A stretch of 64,000 bases of DNA, taken from positions 198,557,110 to 198,621,109 of the forward strand of contig JASEVX010000001.1 of the NCBI GenBank assembly GCA_031761405.1, in the 5' to 3' direction. The DNA comes from Serripes groenlandicus (taxonomy: Eukaryota > Mollusca > Bivalvia > Cardiida > Cardiidae). This document shows positions 33,067 to 44,243 of the stretch, in pieces (position 1 is the first letter of the stretch; every line of letters begins with the position of its first letter). The notes under the pieces were generated by a model. It ran no database searches, was not told the origin of the DNA, and saw only the letters and a program-made list of their open reading frames with translations. A program made the position numbers and the translations under genes.

Positions 33067-33270
33067 AATACATGTCTAGAGGGATGCAACAAACAGCCAA
33101 CGCAATGGGCACACATGCTATGCAGGCAGTGGCAACCGTTTTCAGATGCACTAAGAGTCTGAAAAAGACAATATTTGGACAGAACGCAGTGACAGCAACT
33201 GATGTCATGGCTGAAGACACTGACATCGACGAAACTAAACATAAAGCGTATTTGATTGGGGAAAATGCAC
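33067..33270 (+). CDS. Internal exon, 68 codons, unrecognised
   Basis: 204 nt from TTCTTTAACACAG to GTATGT, phase 1-1, open throughout and with balanced codon use for this AT-rich DNA. It reads YMSRGMQQTANAMGTHAMQA, then VATVFRCTKSLKKTIFGQNA and VTATDVMAEDTDIDETKHKA, YLIGENA. Alanine/threonine-rich helix, a basic patch KSLKK, then an acidic stretch. No family recognised. An ATG start at 33072 is possible, but the same-phase borders fit an internal exon of the gene family seen upstream. Confidence 0.5.
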
Positions 33271-33281
33271 GTATGTGTAAT

Positions 33282-33335
33282 CCAATATGTGTATGTATAT
33301 CCATATGTGTATGTGTGTGTATGTGTTTGTGGTTA
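33282..33335. repeat. GTGTAT microsatellite
   Basis: Imperfect GTGTATGTRT run directly after the exon donor: CCAATATGTGTATGTATATCCATATGTGTATGTGTGTGTATG. Confidence 0.8.
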
Positions 33336-33794
33336 CTCCAACATCTGTCTACATAATATGTAGAGACGTATATGTATGGAGGAAATTAAACAAATGAATT
33401 ACAATAATAATAGTAATAATAGTGCCATTGCTTGGGACTCTGTTTAAGTTACTTTGTGTTTCAAACAAATAATACGACTGTTATAAGGTATACTTGTAAT
33501 ATAATTATAATTGTTATTTCATCCCTCAATTTGCATGTTCAAGAAACCATCAAATCCAATCTAATCTATCGCTTAAAGTGGTATTAAAGAACAAAAACAA
33601 GAGTTAAAACAAGAAACACTTTGCTGGATACTTGATAATGACGTGTGACAATCACTTTACAAACATTTAGGTAACTAAAGCATGACTCACTTTGTTTACT
33701 TATTGTGATGACTGATTTATCGTCCATTCTACTGTTTATCCTATATGTATGCAAAACCTCTAAAGTAGTGACGCGGGCTGTCAATCAATGAATT

Positions 33795-34030
33795 GTGCAA
33801 TCGAACCCTATCTCAGTCAACACTCGTTCCGATGTTTAACAAGGGTCACTGTGACAAGCGTTATTCGTCTTCCAACAATGAGCTCACATTTTATCTGGAA
33901 AAGCAGCCAGCTGCTTGGAAAGTCTATTGTGTGGAGTACTGCTTTGAAAGGGTCAGGAAACACATGGGTAGGTCAACTAGTAATATGACTGAAATTGTTG
34001 AAAACGACGTTAAACCCAAATCAATCAATT
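33795..34030 (+). mobile_element. SINE, plus strand, degraded
   Basis: GTGACAAGCGTTATTCGTCTTCC, ATTGTGTGGAGTACTG and the tail AATATGACTGAAATTGTTGAAAACGACGTTAAACCCAAATCAATCAAT match SINEs at 54.0 and 62.6-62.9 kb. The two plus-strand open frames across it are therefore not genes. Confidence 0.7.
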
Positions 34031-34249
34031 TTCAGTTAACCTTGACAAAAACTGGTCAAACCTACAGCAAAACAAACTCTATATAATAACTTAAATTTTC
34101 TTCCAAACAATATTGATCAGACAAAGCATATTTTTTCTTTATTCTTGTTTTAATATTGAGTAGGTACATGTATATACTATCCTACATTTGCAATATTACA
34201 GCAATGTACCTGTGTATATAGTAGCTAATGAAATTATGATCTACCTTTA

Positions 34250-34560
34250 CCTGTTAGCTCATTTGAGCACTAAGAGCTAATGGTGAGCTTTTTGGATCGT
34301 TTGGTGTCCGTGGCAAGTCGTACGTCAACAATTTCTTAAAATAACATCTCATCACAATCACAATCTTTACCAATCTTGGTGCAATTTCAACAACATTGTA
34401 TCGAATGTTCCTTAAAAAGGCTAAAATAACTTTGATTTGATAATAATGTGTCACATGTGTTTCTTGGATGACCCTCGACAAGATAGTTAAAATTATACTC
34501 ATGATTGAAAAACATGGTCGACCGTGGGCGGGTTAGTTTTATATGTAAAGACAAACAACT
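34250..34560. repeat. Bivalve dispersed repeat piece
   Basis: CTGTTAGCTCATTTGAGCACTAAGAGCTAATGGTGAGCTTTTTGGATCG, then ACCAATCTTGGTGCAATTTCAACAACATTGTATCGAATGTTCC and AACATGGTCGACCGTGGGCGGG. A degraded copy of the TTAGCTCACC repeat. Confidence 0.65.
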
Positions 34561-35339
34561 ATGTAACCTATTTTAATATTAATTATCTTGCTCATCCACG
34601 TACTTCAATTTGGCACTGCACTGTTAGCTTATTGGTGTTACGGGCTCTAGCACCGCACACTTAGATTGTTCGTGGATTTATAGTTAATATTCCTTTAAAA
34701 ATCGATCATCTAAAAGATGCGCTTTTCTCCCATAATATAGTTCTTGGCAATATTTACCTGATCCTCCGACCTATGAACAAAGGTATGGACCCGGTCCAGA
34801 GATTTTGGCCCTTAATGCATCTGTACACAATGAAGAGTCAAGCGACCCTGTATATATCTATACACAAACATACCTAAATGCATCTTCTGAAACACATTAC
34901 TTCCCTTAAGTATGCGCATCTGGTAACTGAGTAGCTCCTGTTTAGCACACCTACTTGTTTATAATGGATTTTAGCCGGTATTTTAATACAATTAACACAT
35001 ATACATGTCATATCAAAATCAAATGAAGGTCTCTACCTAACAATGAGAAATACATTGAGAGTCCAATTCTAATATCAAAGGAGCAATACATTCCTTTGTA
35101 ATCTACATTTTTTACCCCGTGTTATAACTGAAATCTTGTTTAAAGCGAGGTAAAATATCATACAAGCAAACTTATCATTTTCTAATACGGTTTCACCAGT
35201 CATAAGTGAAAAATGAAAAATGCAATGGTATTGAATTTATATCAAATCCCAACATTTTGAAAGAGTTGATTTCAAAGGTGTCAAAGGATGTTTGCACATC
35301 TGATTTGAGGAATTTATGAGACTAAATTTAAATGATAAG

Positions 35340-35570
35340 TATAATATAGTTGAAACAGCAGACAATATAGAATATAAAGGAATATGTGGACAATATAGAG
35401 TATATAGGAAACTGTACACAATTCAAAACACAGAGGAAACTGTGGCAATGTGAAGGAATCTGCGATAACAAATAACATAGAAGAAACTGCGAACGATATA
35501 GAATATAGAGGAAACCTCGGACAATATAACACATGGAAAAAACTGCGGACAATATAAAACATTGAGGAAA
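35340..35570. repeat. Degenerate minisatellite, ~33-bp units
   Basis: ACTGCGGACAATATAGAATATAGAGGAA and variants repeat about seven times. It explains three overlapping minus-strand Cys/Tyr-rich open frames at 35237-35562. Confidence 0.75.
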
Positions 35571-35747
35571 GTTTAATGGATCAAACTAAACAAGTTCAAA
35601 TGTAAATTAAAATTATTTTTCATTGTCAATTACGTTGAAGCAGCCAATCAGACATTAATTGCAAACCTGTTAATTGGCCAACAAAAAGTTTAAGGTTCAA
35701 TGTCGATACCTCATGATAAAAACGTTTTAGAATCACTACTAAAGTGG

Positions 35748-35993
35748 AGTGTCGTTTGGTTTTTACGCCGCTTTCACATTATCACGGCGATTCCTGGGTA
35801 TGTTCTAGTTCTACTGGTCCATTTATCCTGCGAAAAAGTCAGTCAGCCGTCATGCTAACCCCGCAATCCTGAGCGCCAAAGAGGGCAGCCATTTCTTCAA
35901 TTGTTCAAGTCTTTGGTATGACGCGGCCGGGATCGAACCCTCGACCTCCCGCGACAGGGAGAACGCTCTACGACTTCACCATCGTGGCGGCAG
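35748..35993 (-). mobile_element. tRNA-SINE, minus strand
   Basis: Clean copy: CGTTTGGTTTTTACGCCGCTTTCAC...TATCACGG, GTCAGCCGTCATGCTAACCCCGC, GGCGCTC (reverse), and the tRNA head GGGATCGAACCCTCGACCTCCCGC...CACCATCGTGGCGG. Confidence 0.8.
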
Positions 35994-35994
35994 T

Positions 35995-38050
35995 GGCGTG
36001 TCGAACAAGAAAAACACATGCCTTACATACATGTGTCGAGCAAGCAAAAGATGCCCCATTATTTCAATTCAGGGGGCATACAAAAGATATTGATTCAATA
36101 CTAAGAAATCTGAATAATATATAATGACGTAGGTCTTAAACGAGAAAAGAAGCCATTAAACATAACTGTCCTTCTATACCGGTTCTTTTGGAGGGTTTCT
36201 CTTACGTCTTGAATGATTCGTCGATATTAAAACAAATGGCATCTGTAAATGTGGTTGCTATGATTGTATTCATTTAGGTTGAACATCGTTTTCAACAGTA
36301 TATAATCTTACCATGGCTACACAACCATTACATATATGAATGACCACTGGTTGGCTTAGCCGATACAATCTGGAAAATGATACTTGTCTACCGGCGCTTT
36401 CCAATGATCGTCGGTTGAACACTGGTTGTCAAATCCAAAACGCATACCATTACTACATCTTAAAACGTATTACTGGAAGAGACCAAATATTTTGAAATGT
36501 ATTGATCTCATGACATCTGAGAGTCCATAATTAATTAAGAATGTGTCAATGTTTGTTTTTAAATCATTTGAATTGCGAAAAACTTTGTATTTTGAATAAA
36601 AGGCATATTTACCCCTTCACGCTTTACCACTACAAATTGTATATGTATTCAAGGTTTATACTGTATTATGTGCAATACTTATATTTTCAGTTAATGGCAA
36701 GTATAAGTTTTGTGTAAAATTACAGTGTGTTCAAACGCTGGATATAAATATATGGGTACGCTAATATTTGTATTTTTTGTATTACCATGTTGATGGTAAA
36801 CAAAGTGTTGGTTATTGGTGGTAACCCATTTGACATAAACATCATTATGTAACGAAACTGTTTCGTTGATATAAGTGTTGAAGGCTTGTTTACTAACATC
36901 CAACCACAATCATCTATCACCACATAATACTGAGCGTTCCTTTACGTGAAAATCAAATGCGCCATGTCTAGATAAACGAGGGGAGTAAAAAAAACCATAT
37001 ATAAACAGATGGATTTATCTCCACAGCGAAAAGTTACTTCTTAACGTAAAATGGAGAAACACACGTTCCAAAATCACGATAAACAACAATCGAATACCGA
37101 ACTATTGACATCTACGCCTATTACTTTAAGTACAAACGTTAACAGAGCAATTTTGCAATATCACATGCAATACTTTATCATAAGCAATTCTATTTCCACA
37201 TGCCGATAAATGGTCGGAACTTAATCTCGATCATAGTTCGAGCAATTATGCGTTTAAAACGCTAGAATCTTTTTTAAATACTTTCCCAATCAATATGTAT
37301 GTATCAGACGACTTTAAACACATCTAGGCAATAAACGGGAATTGTTTATAATTAAAATAAGAAATGATTGAAGTAGAAACATTGTTGTATGGGGAGCAAT
37401 TGCTATTTAATGAGTTTTCAAAAGGTGTCTGCTGCAAATGCGTAAAAAAGGTCTGCAAGTGTGAAACGGTTAAGTACTCAACAGCGCCACTATCAAACAT
37501 CGATCGATCTATCATTATACAAATTTGCGACATATCATTATACATTATCAATTGAAAATCTCTTGATGTAACGGTGGAAAGGGGAACCTTTTAATTCAAA
37601 GTGTAATTAGTGAAGTTTTAACAATAATGAAAAGTAACTATTTGTCTAACGATTCTACATGATCCAATCCATGTTAAATGTTACAACCTGACTTTTGGAA
37701 ACATTGTAGATCCTGGTCCACCAGTTCAACCGAACAATCAGATGCATATCTATACACTTTTTGCAAACGAAATTGACAACATAGTAGTTTTCAAAGCTTG
37801 TGCCGATCCCTATTAGACAGAACATCCACATTATGATCTGAACCTGCACTATAACACACGGCAAATGTGTACCTTATAAAACGTTTTCTTTTCGAAAATG
37901 GCATCAATAAAAGACGAAGCTCGTTTCGGGTCAGCGCCATATCAAAAACTGCATGTAATCTAATTTGTATCCCAGGAGATAAATATTTGATCAAACGTTT
38001 TATTTAACAGGATTATGAAACGTACATTTCTGAATCAAGATTACACATTG
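35995..38050. other. Mostly unassigned; weak exon candidates
   Basis: 37360-37480 resembles one end of the TTAA MITE family (GTCTGCTGCAAATGCG...GTGAAACGGTTAAG). At 36691 (after TATTTTCAG) a short phase-1 frame reads NGKYKFCVKLQCVQTLD. At 37710 see the separate entry. Nothing else recognised. Confidence 0.4.
37710..37816 (+). CDS. Weak candidate terminal exon
   Basis: After ACATTGTAG the phase-1 frame is open for 34 codons to TAG: PGPPVQPNNQMHIYTLFANE and IDNIVVFKACADPY. Phase matches the locus upstream, but the acceptor is only fair and an open frame of this size has a roughly one-in-ten chance in such DNA. Confidence 0.2.
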
Positions 38051-38052
38051 AT

Positions 38053-38276
38053 ATGAACCGTCCAGATTAGCCTGTCTAGTCCGCGCAGACTGATCCGGGC
38101 CGATACATTTCGTCTCAGGGGGATATATGTATAGAGTAATGATTCCTGAAACAGAAAATCCACAGGCGACGAAAAGTGTCTGTCCGGGTAAGCCTGCACG
38201 GCATGCTTAGGCTGATCCGGATCGACATTTGACGCAGATTCCACAATGTTGGTTTGATCGCGGGAAGGCTCATATG
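38053..38276 (-). mobile_element. G+C-rich MITE, copy 1
   Basis: Contains GCCTGTCTAGTCCGCGCAGACTGATCCGGGCCGATACATTTCGTCTCAGGGGGATA, CGGGTAAGCCTGCACGGCATGCTTAGGCTGATCCGGATCGAC and ends TTGGTTTGATCGCGGGAAGGCTCAT. The far terminal repeat is missing. Same family at 39.4, 42.2, 50.3, 54.9 and 62.7 kb. Confidence 0.8.
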
Positions 38277-38279
38277 CGC

Positions 38280-39435
38280 CTGGTCTAGCGTTATGGAGGC
38301 CTTAATGACATCATTGAAAGATATAAAGTTCATGGGGCTACAATTCAAGTTATTTTTTTCAGATTGTGTATTAATGTATTTATTACATAAACGGTGAAGA
38401 CTCTGGTGAGACTGATTATATCCACAGGCTTGTTTGAGTTTTCATTGTACACGGATGCATTACGACGATAGACACTCTAGAAACGTCCCATATCTATGGT
38501 CAAAGGTCTTAATGACTCTTCATTTTTAACATCATTTAAAGACATATATGCATACAATATTAGTGGAGCTACATATTTAGTTGTTTATCAGAAGGTGCAT
38601 GTGTATAACATATACAGTGTATGCGTACAATTATAACTGGCGAAACTGTGGGCATGCACACGCTCGCCCGAGTCTTCACTGCACGCAGATGCATTATAAC
38701 CTCAAATCAGTATAAGAGGATCATATATATTCAGCAATAAAGCGTTATTATTTAAATCCGCTTAACAATGGTTATTCACGTCAAACATGACAGTATGTTA
38801 CATCACGTATATATTACTAGCACTACTGGCAAATTTAACCAAACACCGGCGAATCAGTCGTAAAGCTATCCCGCAGTGGCATTATTACCGCATGCAAAGT
38901 ATTCGTAAAGACTCCAACTAGACCTGTTCACGAGGCGTTCGTTATAATCATTACACCTTAATTATATTTACTCATAAGTAACTGTGAGTAAAACAATTAT
39001 TCTCACCCCCTCATATATATACATACATCAAACACTTCACATTCTCCAGACATTATACAACATAACTACATATTTAGGACAGAAGCCTGTGTCTTCTAGT
39101 GCTTATCTCGAATAATTTTGTTTACCGTTTTATAAGGTGAATTCGATCTATTGGTGAACCATGAATACAGGGAAATAAATTAATGTTGAAATGTCCGTTT
39201 CATTATATCATCTACATTTAGATCCTATATCTAGGTGATCTTATAACATCTTGAACAGAGATGGGAGCAATAAATAGAACTTTCTGACCCAGAGATATAG
39301 GATTATTAAATCTAGATTAATATTTCGTGTGTTATTGACATTACAGTGATTTCAACATGTTTTACGGTTCTAATCCTGGTAGATTAAATGTTAGTTTTTA
39401 TCCTATAGCTTTATATAAGAGTGGCCTTTGACATG
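38280..39435. other. Unassigned stretch
   Basis: No exon or named repeat. Two related blocks (GAAGACTCTGGTGAG... / ACACGGATGCATTACGAC and GAGTCTTCACTGCACGCAGATGCATTATAAC) at about 38395-38470 and 38668-38702 suggest a degraded inverted arrangement. Confidence 0.4.
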
Positions 39436-39706
39436 CCAGGGGACGTCCCGCGAGAAAACCATCAGTGTGGACTCTGCGTAAACTTTCGACCTGGATCAGG
39501 CTAACCATGCCGCCCAGGCTTATCCGGATAGACATGTTTCGCCTCCTGTGGATTTTCCGTTTCAGGAATCATTATACGCTATACCTCTATCCGCCAAAGA
39601 CGGAATTTGTCGGCCCGGATCAGTCTGCGTAGACTGTACAGGCTGTTCTGGTGCGATATATTACGCAGAGGCCTTTAAGGTTGGTTTTCTCGCGGGACGT
39701 CCCACA
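39436..39706 (+). mobile_element. G+C-rich MITE, copy 2, perfect 21-bp TIRs
   Basis: GGACGTCCCGCGAGAAAACC at 39441 and its exact inverse (GGTTTTCTCGCGGGACGTCC) at 39682-39701; one more matching base extends the arm to 21 bp. ACATGC stands near both outer edges. The inside holds the usual GACCTGGATCAGGC..., GCCTCCTGTGGATTTTCC, CAGGAATCATTATACGCTATACCTCTATCCGCC. The plus-strand 66-residue frame is non-coding. Confidence 0.85.
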
Positions 39707-40034
39707 TGCTTATACTCTTCTAGATTGGTTTGCACTGATACGATCTAGGTACCCCGCTTACTTGTATGTTAAATGTTAGATACAAGGCACTGTGAACACC
39801 TGAGGGTATCGTTTTTGCCGACATTGAAGGCTCAATGCAGTATGTGTGGTCACATGGCATACACTATAACAGTTTTATAGTTTCCGCGGTTTCTCTTCGC
39901 CTATATTAGCAGTAACTATCGATTTAGCCGAATCTAATCGTTGTCATTGTCCTTCCAATTTAAATAATCAACAATTAGAAGCATTTAATATAACGCTTAT
40001 ATAAGCCATCATACATCAAAAGCTCCATAAACTA

Positions 40035-41885
40035 TTTATGTGCGGTGCTCAGCGAAAACCAACATTTACAAAAACATTACACGCGTAGATGTGCGGTGCT
40101 CAGTGAAAACCAACATTTACGTATGTATTACAAGTGTAGATGTGCGGTGTTTAATGAAAACCAACATTTACGTATGTAATTACAAGTGTAGATGTGCGGT
40201 GTTTAATGAAAACCAACATTTCATTTACGTATGTAATTAGAAGTGTAGATGTGCGGTGCTCAGCGAAAACCCGAAAACCAACATTTACGTTATCATTACA
40301 CGCGTAGAAGTGCGGTGCTACTTGAAAACCGACCTTTCCGTAATCATAACACGTGTAGGCGACCCGTGCTCTGCGATAAAACAACCTTTACGTAATCATT
40401 ACACGCGAAGAAGTTCGGTGCTCCGCGAAAACCGACCTTTACGTAATCATAACACGTGTAGGCGACCCTTGCTCTGCGATAAAACAACCTTTTATAAGTA
40501 TTACACGAGTAGATGTGTGGTGCTCCGCGAAAACCAACAATTACGTAATCATTACACGTGTAGATGTGCGGTGCTCTACGAAAAAAACCGCCTTAACGTA
40601 AGTATTACACGAGTAGATGAGCGATACTTAGCGTAAAACCAACCTTTTCATACTTATTACACGCGTAGATAAGCAATGCTCAGCGTAAAACCTTTCTTTT
40701 CATCATTATTACACTTGAAGATGAGCGGTGCTCAGCCTAAAACCTATCTTTACATAATTATTACACTTGAAGATGAGCGGTGCTCAGCCTAAAACCTATC
40801 TTTACATAATTATTACACTTGAAGATGAGCGGTGCTCAGCCTAAAACCTATCTTTATTTAATTATAGCACGCGTAGGTAAGCGATCCTCACCGTAAAACC
40901 AACATTTACATAATTATTACACGCGTAGATAAGCGGTGCACACCGTAAAACCAACATTTACATAATTATAACACGCGTAGATAAGCGGTGCACACCGTAA
41001 AACCAACATTTACATAATTATAACACGCGTAGATAAGCGGTGCACACCATAAAACCAACATTTACATGATTATAACACGCGTAGATAAGCGGTGCACACC
41101 GTAAAACCAACATTTACATGATTATTACACGCGTAGATAAGCGGTGCACACCGTAAAACCAACATTTACATAATTGTTACAGGCGTAGATAAGCGGTGCA
41201 CACCGTAAAACCTTTCTTTTCATAATTATTACACGCGTAGATAAGCGGTGCACACCATAAAACCAACATTTACATAATTATAACACGCGTAGATAAGCGG
41301 TGCACACCGTAAAACCAACATTTACATGATTATTACACGCGTAGAAAAGCGGTGCACACCGTAAAACCAACACTTACATAATTATTACACGCGTAGATAA
41401 GCGGTGCACACCATAAAACCAACATTTACATAATTATAACACGCGTATAATAAGCGGTGCACACCGTAAAACCAACATTTACATGATTATTACACGCGTA
41501 GATAAGCGTTGCACACCGTAAACCCAACATTTACATACTCATTACACGCGTAGATAAGCGGTGCACACCGTAAAACCAACATTTACATGATTATTACAGG
41601 CGTAGATAAGCGGTGCACACCGTAAAACCTTTCTTTTCATAATTATTACACGCGTAGATAAGCGGTGCATACCATAAAACCAACATTTACATAATCATTA
41701 CACGCGTAAATAAGCGGTGCACACCGTAAAACCAACATTTACATGATTATTACACGCGTAAATAAGCGGTGCACACCGTAAAACCAACATTTCCATAATT
41801 GTTACAGGCGTAGATAAGCGTTGCACACCGTAAAACCTATCTTTACATAATTGTTACACGCCTAGATAAGCGGCGCTCAGTGAAA
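40035..41885. repeat. 52-bp satellite array, about 35 copies
   Basis: Unit CACGCGTAGATAAGCGGTGC-ACACCGTAAAACCAACATTT-ACATAATTATTA, exact 52-bp spacing at 40921, 40973, 41025. Most units hold ACGCGT. Units at the left end (40035-40640) are more diverged (GATGTGCGGTGCTCAGCGAAAACCAAC), while the centre is nearly uniform. Open frames here are artefacts. Confidence 0.95.
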
Positions 41886-42197
41886 GACTGTACGTAATGC
41901 TAGTAGAAAAAAGAACTACGTACGTATTCATGCTTACTGATCCAAATGGATACTGCTCTACAGTGGTTTATGAAACCTTCACTGACTAATTGACGAACAG
42001 TGCATAACCAGATCAGGAAGCGCTGGCTGATCTGTATCTTAATTGATTGTGTACGCTCAACGATTTGTTTATGCAGAGTGCAGCTAATACTATCTTCTGT
42101 TTGCGTTCGTAAGCGAAATGCATATTTAAAGAGCAGAGACTCGTGTGTTCTCTTCCATTGTCTATCAGACTTATTAATCTGTCTGGTATTAACTGAA

Positions 42198-42447
42198 ATA
42201 TGAGCCGTCCCGCGAGAAAACCAACATTGTGGACTCTGCGTAAAGTATCAACCCGGATCAGCCTAAGCATGCCGTGCAGGCTTACCCGGATAGACACTTT
42301 TCGCCTCCTGTGGATTTTTTGTTCCAGGAATCATTACTCTATACCTCTATCCGCCTGAGACGGAACGTGTCGGCCAGGATCAGTCTGCGCGGAATGCGAT
42401 ATTTTACGCAGAGGCCATAATGTTGGGTTTCTCGCGGGAAGGCTCAT
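42198..42447 (+). mobile_element. G+C-rich MITE, copy 3, intact
   Basis: ATGAGCCGTCCCGCGAGAAA at the left and TTTCTCGCGGGAAGGCTCAT at the right are inverted repeats (one mismatch). Best whole copy: 250 bp, no coding frame of note. Confidence 0.85.
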
Positions 42448-42689
42448 GTGATCAATTCAATGTATATAAACTAACAGTCGAATGTGATTCTGCTGAAAAG
42501 AGGTATTTATCTCATCAATTTCCATTTAGAATATGATTATCATAACAAAAACAAATTTACATTGACTTTCAACCGGGTTTCCCAAACTTTGTATTGTGAT
42601 TTCGTTCACTAGCGATGCATGACCGTGTTGCTTCTTCTTTATCTACGAGCTTCAATTCCAAAACAATATGTTTTAAAATACTAAATATT

Positions 42690-42869
42690 TAACCCTTTAC
42701 CAAATACAACAATTATACAGCAGACGATTTTCAGATTGATCTACAGTTGAAAAACATTATGACAAAAGGAGAAATCGTTTATTATGAGTAGTTTCACCTT
42801 TTGTCACAATGTTTTCAAAAGTCATCTGCTGCAGATGTGCCAAAATACTTCTGTGTGGGAACGAGTTAA
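42690..42869. mobile_element. piggyBac-like MITE, intact copy
   Basis: 180 bp flanked by TTAA at both ends: TTAACCCTTTACC...GTGTGGGAACGAGTTAA. Inside is an inverted core with ACATTATGACAAAAGGAGAAATCG...TTTCACCTTTTGTCACAATGTTTT. TTAA flanks with CCC...GGG tips are the known hallmark of piggyBac elements and their MITEs; family name is inferred. Confidence 0.75.
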
Positions 42870-43315
42870 GTCATTGAACAACATAACAATTTACAACATT
42901 TGTATAAATAATATATATATATTTCCAGAACGAAAAGGGTTTGTATAGAACGGTACTCCATTCGTTTATATTGATTGATTGGTGTGTAATGCTATTTTCA
43001 ACGGATTTTCAGTATGTCACAAGAATATAAGTTCATTTCACGTTATGAGTATTTCCAGGCTTTCTTAGACCAGTACACTACAGCACATTATTCTCGGGTT
43101 ATTGCCTGCAGTCATATCGGTGCTAAAGACCACCTCCGTAAAGACATAACCTTAATATAGTAACTAGGCCTTTCATTCCACAATTACTAATTTTATGAAT
43201 AAACTACAACCTGTAACAAGCATCATACTACTTATCTAACTGGTGGCAGACGAGACACGCTTAGTAACAATGACTTTTGCCAATCATCGGAAAGAATGCA
43301 TGGTCGAGCTTGGGT

Positions 43316-43880
43316 TCATACTCTCAACTCAAGGGGTGACAGCCCTGCCGTCTTAACGATTGAGCTATAGTGACTCGACCCATTAGTTTGTAAATAAATA
43401 TGTCCATGCACAACCTTGCCTTTGTGAACAGTATAGATTTACATTTACATTTTACATTTACAATATACATTTACACCCAGTATCGAAGCAGTCTGATCTA
43501 TATCTGGGTTTTTTCACATACTACTTAACCCTTTCCCACATATAGACGCATTTTGAAGCCACTCCAGAAGACAACTTTTAAAAACATTGGGGCAAATGAA
43601 CAATTGAGTTGAGATTCATACTCTCGACTCAAGGAGTGACAGCCCTGACGTATTAACGATTGAGCTATCGGTACTCGACCCAATCGTTTGTAAATAAATA
43701 TGTCTATGCATAACCTTGCCTTTGTGAACAGTAGGATTTAGACTTACATATACACTCAGTATCCACGCAGTCTGATCTAAAAAAGAATTGTTCACATACT
43801 ACTTAACACTTTTCCACATATCGACGCCTTTTGAAGCCTCTCAAGAAGATAACTTTTGAAAAACATTGTGGCAAATGGAG
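43316..43880. repeat. 300-bp tandem segmental duplication
   Basis: Two copies about 302 bp apart: a tRNA-like block (CTCAACTCAAGGGGTGACAG...GATTGAGCTATAGTGACTCGACCC), GTTTGTAAATAAATATGTCCATGCA, CAGTCTGATCT, then the TTAA MITE start (ACTTAACCCTTTCCCACATATAGACGC). The second MITE copy reaches its palindromic core GAGAAATTGCTCATAATGAGCAATTTCTAC at 43879-43908. Confidence 0.85.
43525..43606. mobile_element. piggyBac-like MITE, left part
   Basis: TTAACCCTTTCCCACATATAGACGC...AAAACATTGGGGCAAATGA, cut where the duplicated tRNA-like block resumes. Confidence 0.6.
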
Positions 43881-43920
43881 AAATTGCTCATAATGAGCAA
43901 TTTCTACATTTGCCAAAACG
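43803..43920. mobile_element. piggyBac-like MITE, left part and core
   Basis: TTAACACTTTTCCACATATCGACGCC...ACATTGTGGCAAATGGAGAAATTGCTCATAATGAGCAATTTCTAC-ATTTGCC. The right TTAA end is not found. Confidence 0.6.
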
Positions 43921-43981
43921 TGTTTTTTTTGTAATATTCCTACCTTTTTTACATACTTCTTACAAAGTTTCTTTTAAATAT

Positions 43982-44096
43982 TACGATTAGCTGTGAAGAC
44001 TCTGATAAAACAGAGCAAATGGACAGGGTGGTTTAAAGATTCCGATTAGCTGTGAAGACTCTGAAAAGACAGAACAAATGGACAGTGTGGTTTGAA
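43982..44096. repeat. 59-bp tandem duplication
   Basis: CGATTAGCTGTGAAGACTCTGA(T/A)AA(A/G)ACAGA(G/A)CAAATGGACAG(G/T)GTGGTTT occurs twice. Confidence 0.85.
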
Positions 44097-44158
44097 CCTA
44101 CGCTGTTCATAAATACCAACTTTATTTTTTTTCGCACGGAAAAGCTCAAATGAGCAGG

Positions 44159-44243
44159 TTTACACTATATTATACACTGTATTTTACACTGTACTTTACA
44201 CTGTATTAACACTGTATTTTTACACTGTATTATACACTGTATA
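44159..44243. repeat. TACACTGTATTT minisatellite
   Basis: About seven copies of TACACTGTATTA / TTTACACTGTAC. Confidence 0.85.

Noticed and set aside
33793..34086. 97-residue frame with YLEKQPAAWKVYCVEYCFERV
   Set aside because: The region matches SINE body and tail (ATTGTGTGGAGTACTG, AATATGACTGAAATTGTTGAAAACGACGTTAAACC), which explains the open stretch.
40035..41885. Regular repeats that might be mistaken for a CRISPR array
   Set aside because: Units are directly adjacent with no unique spacers, in a eukaryotic setting.
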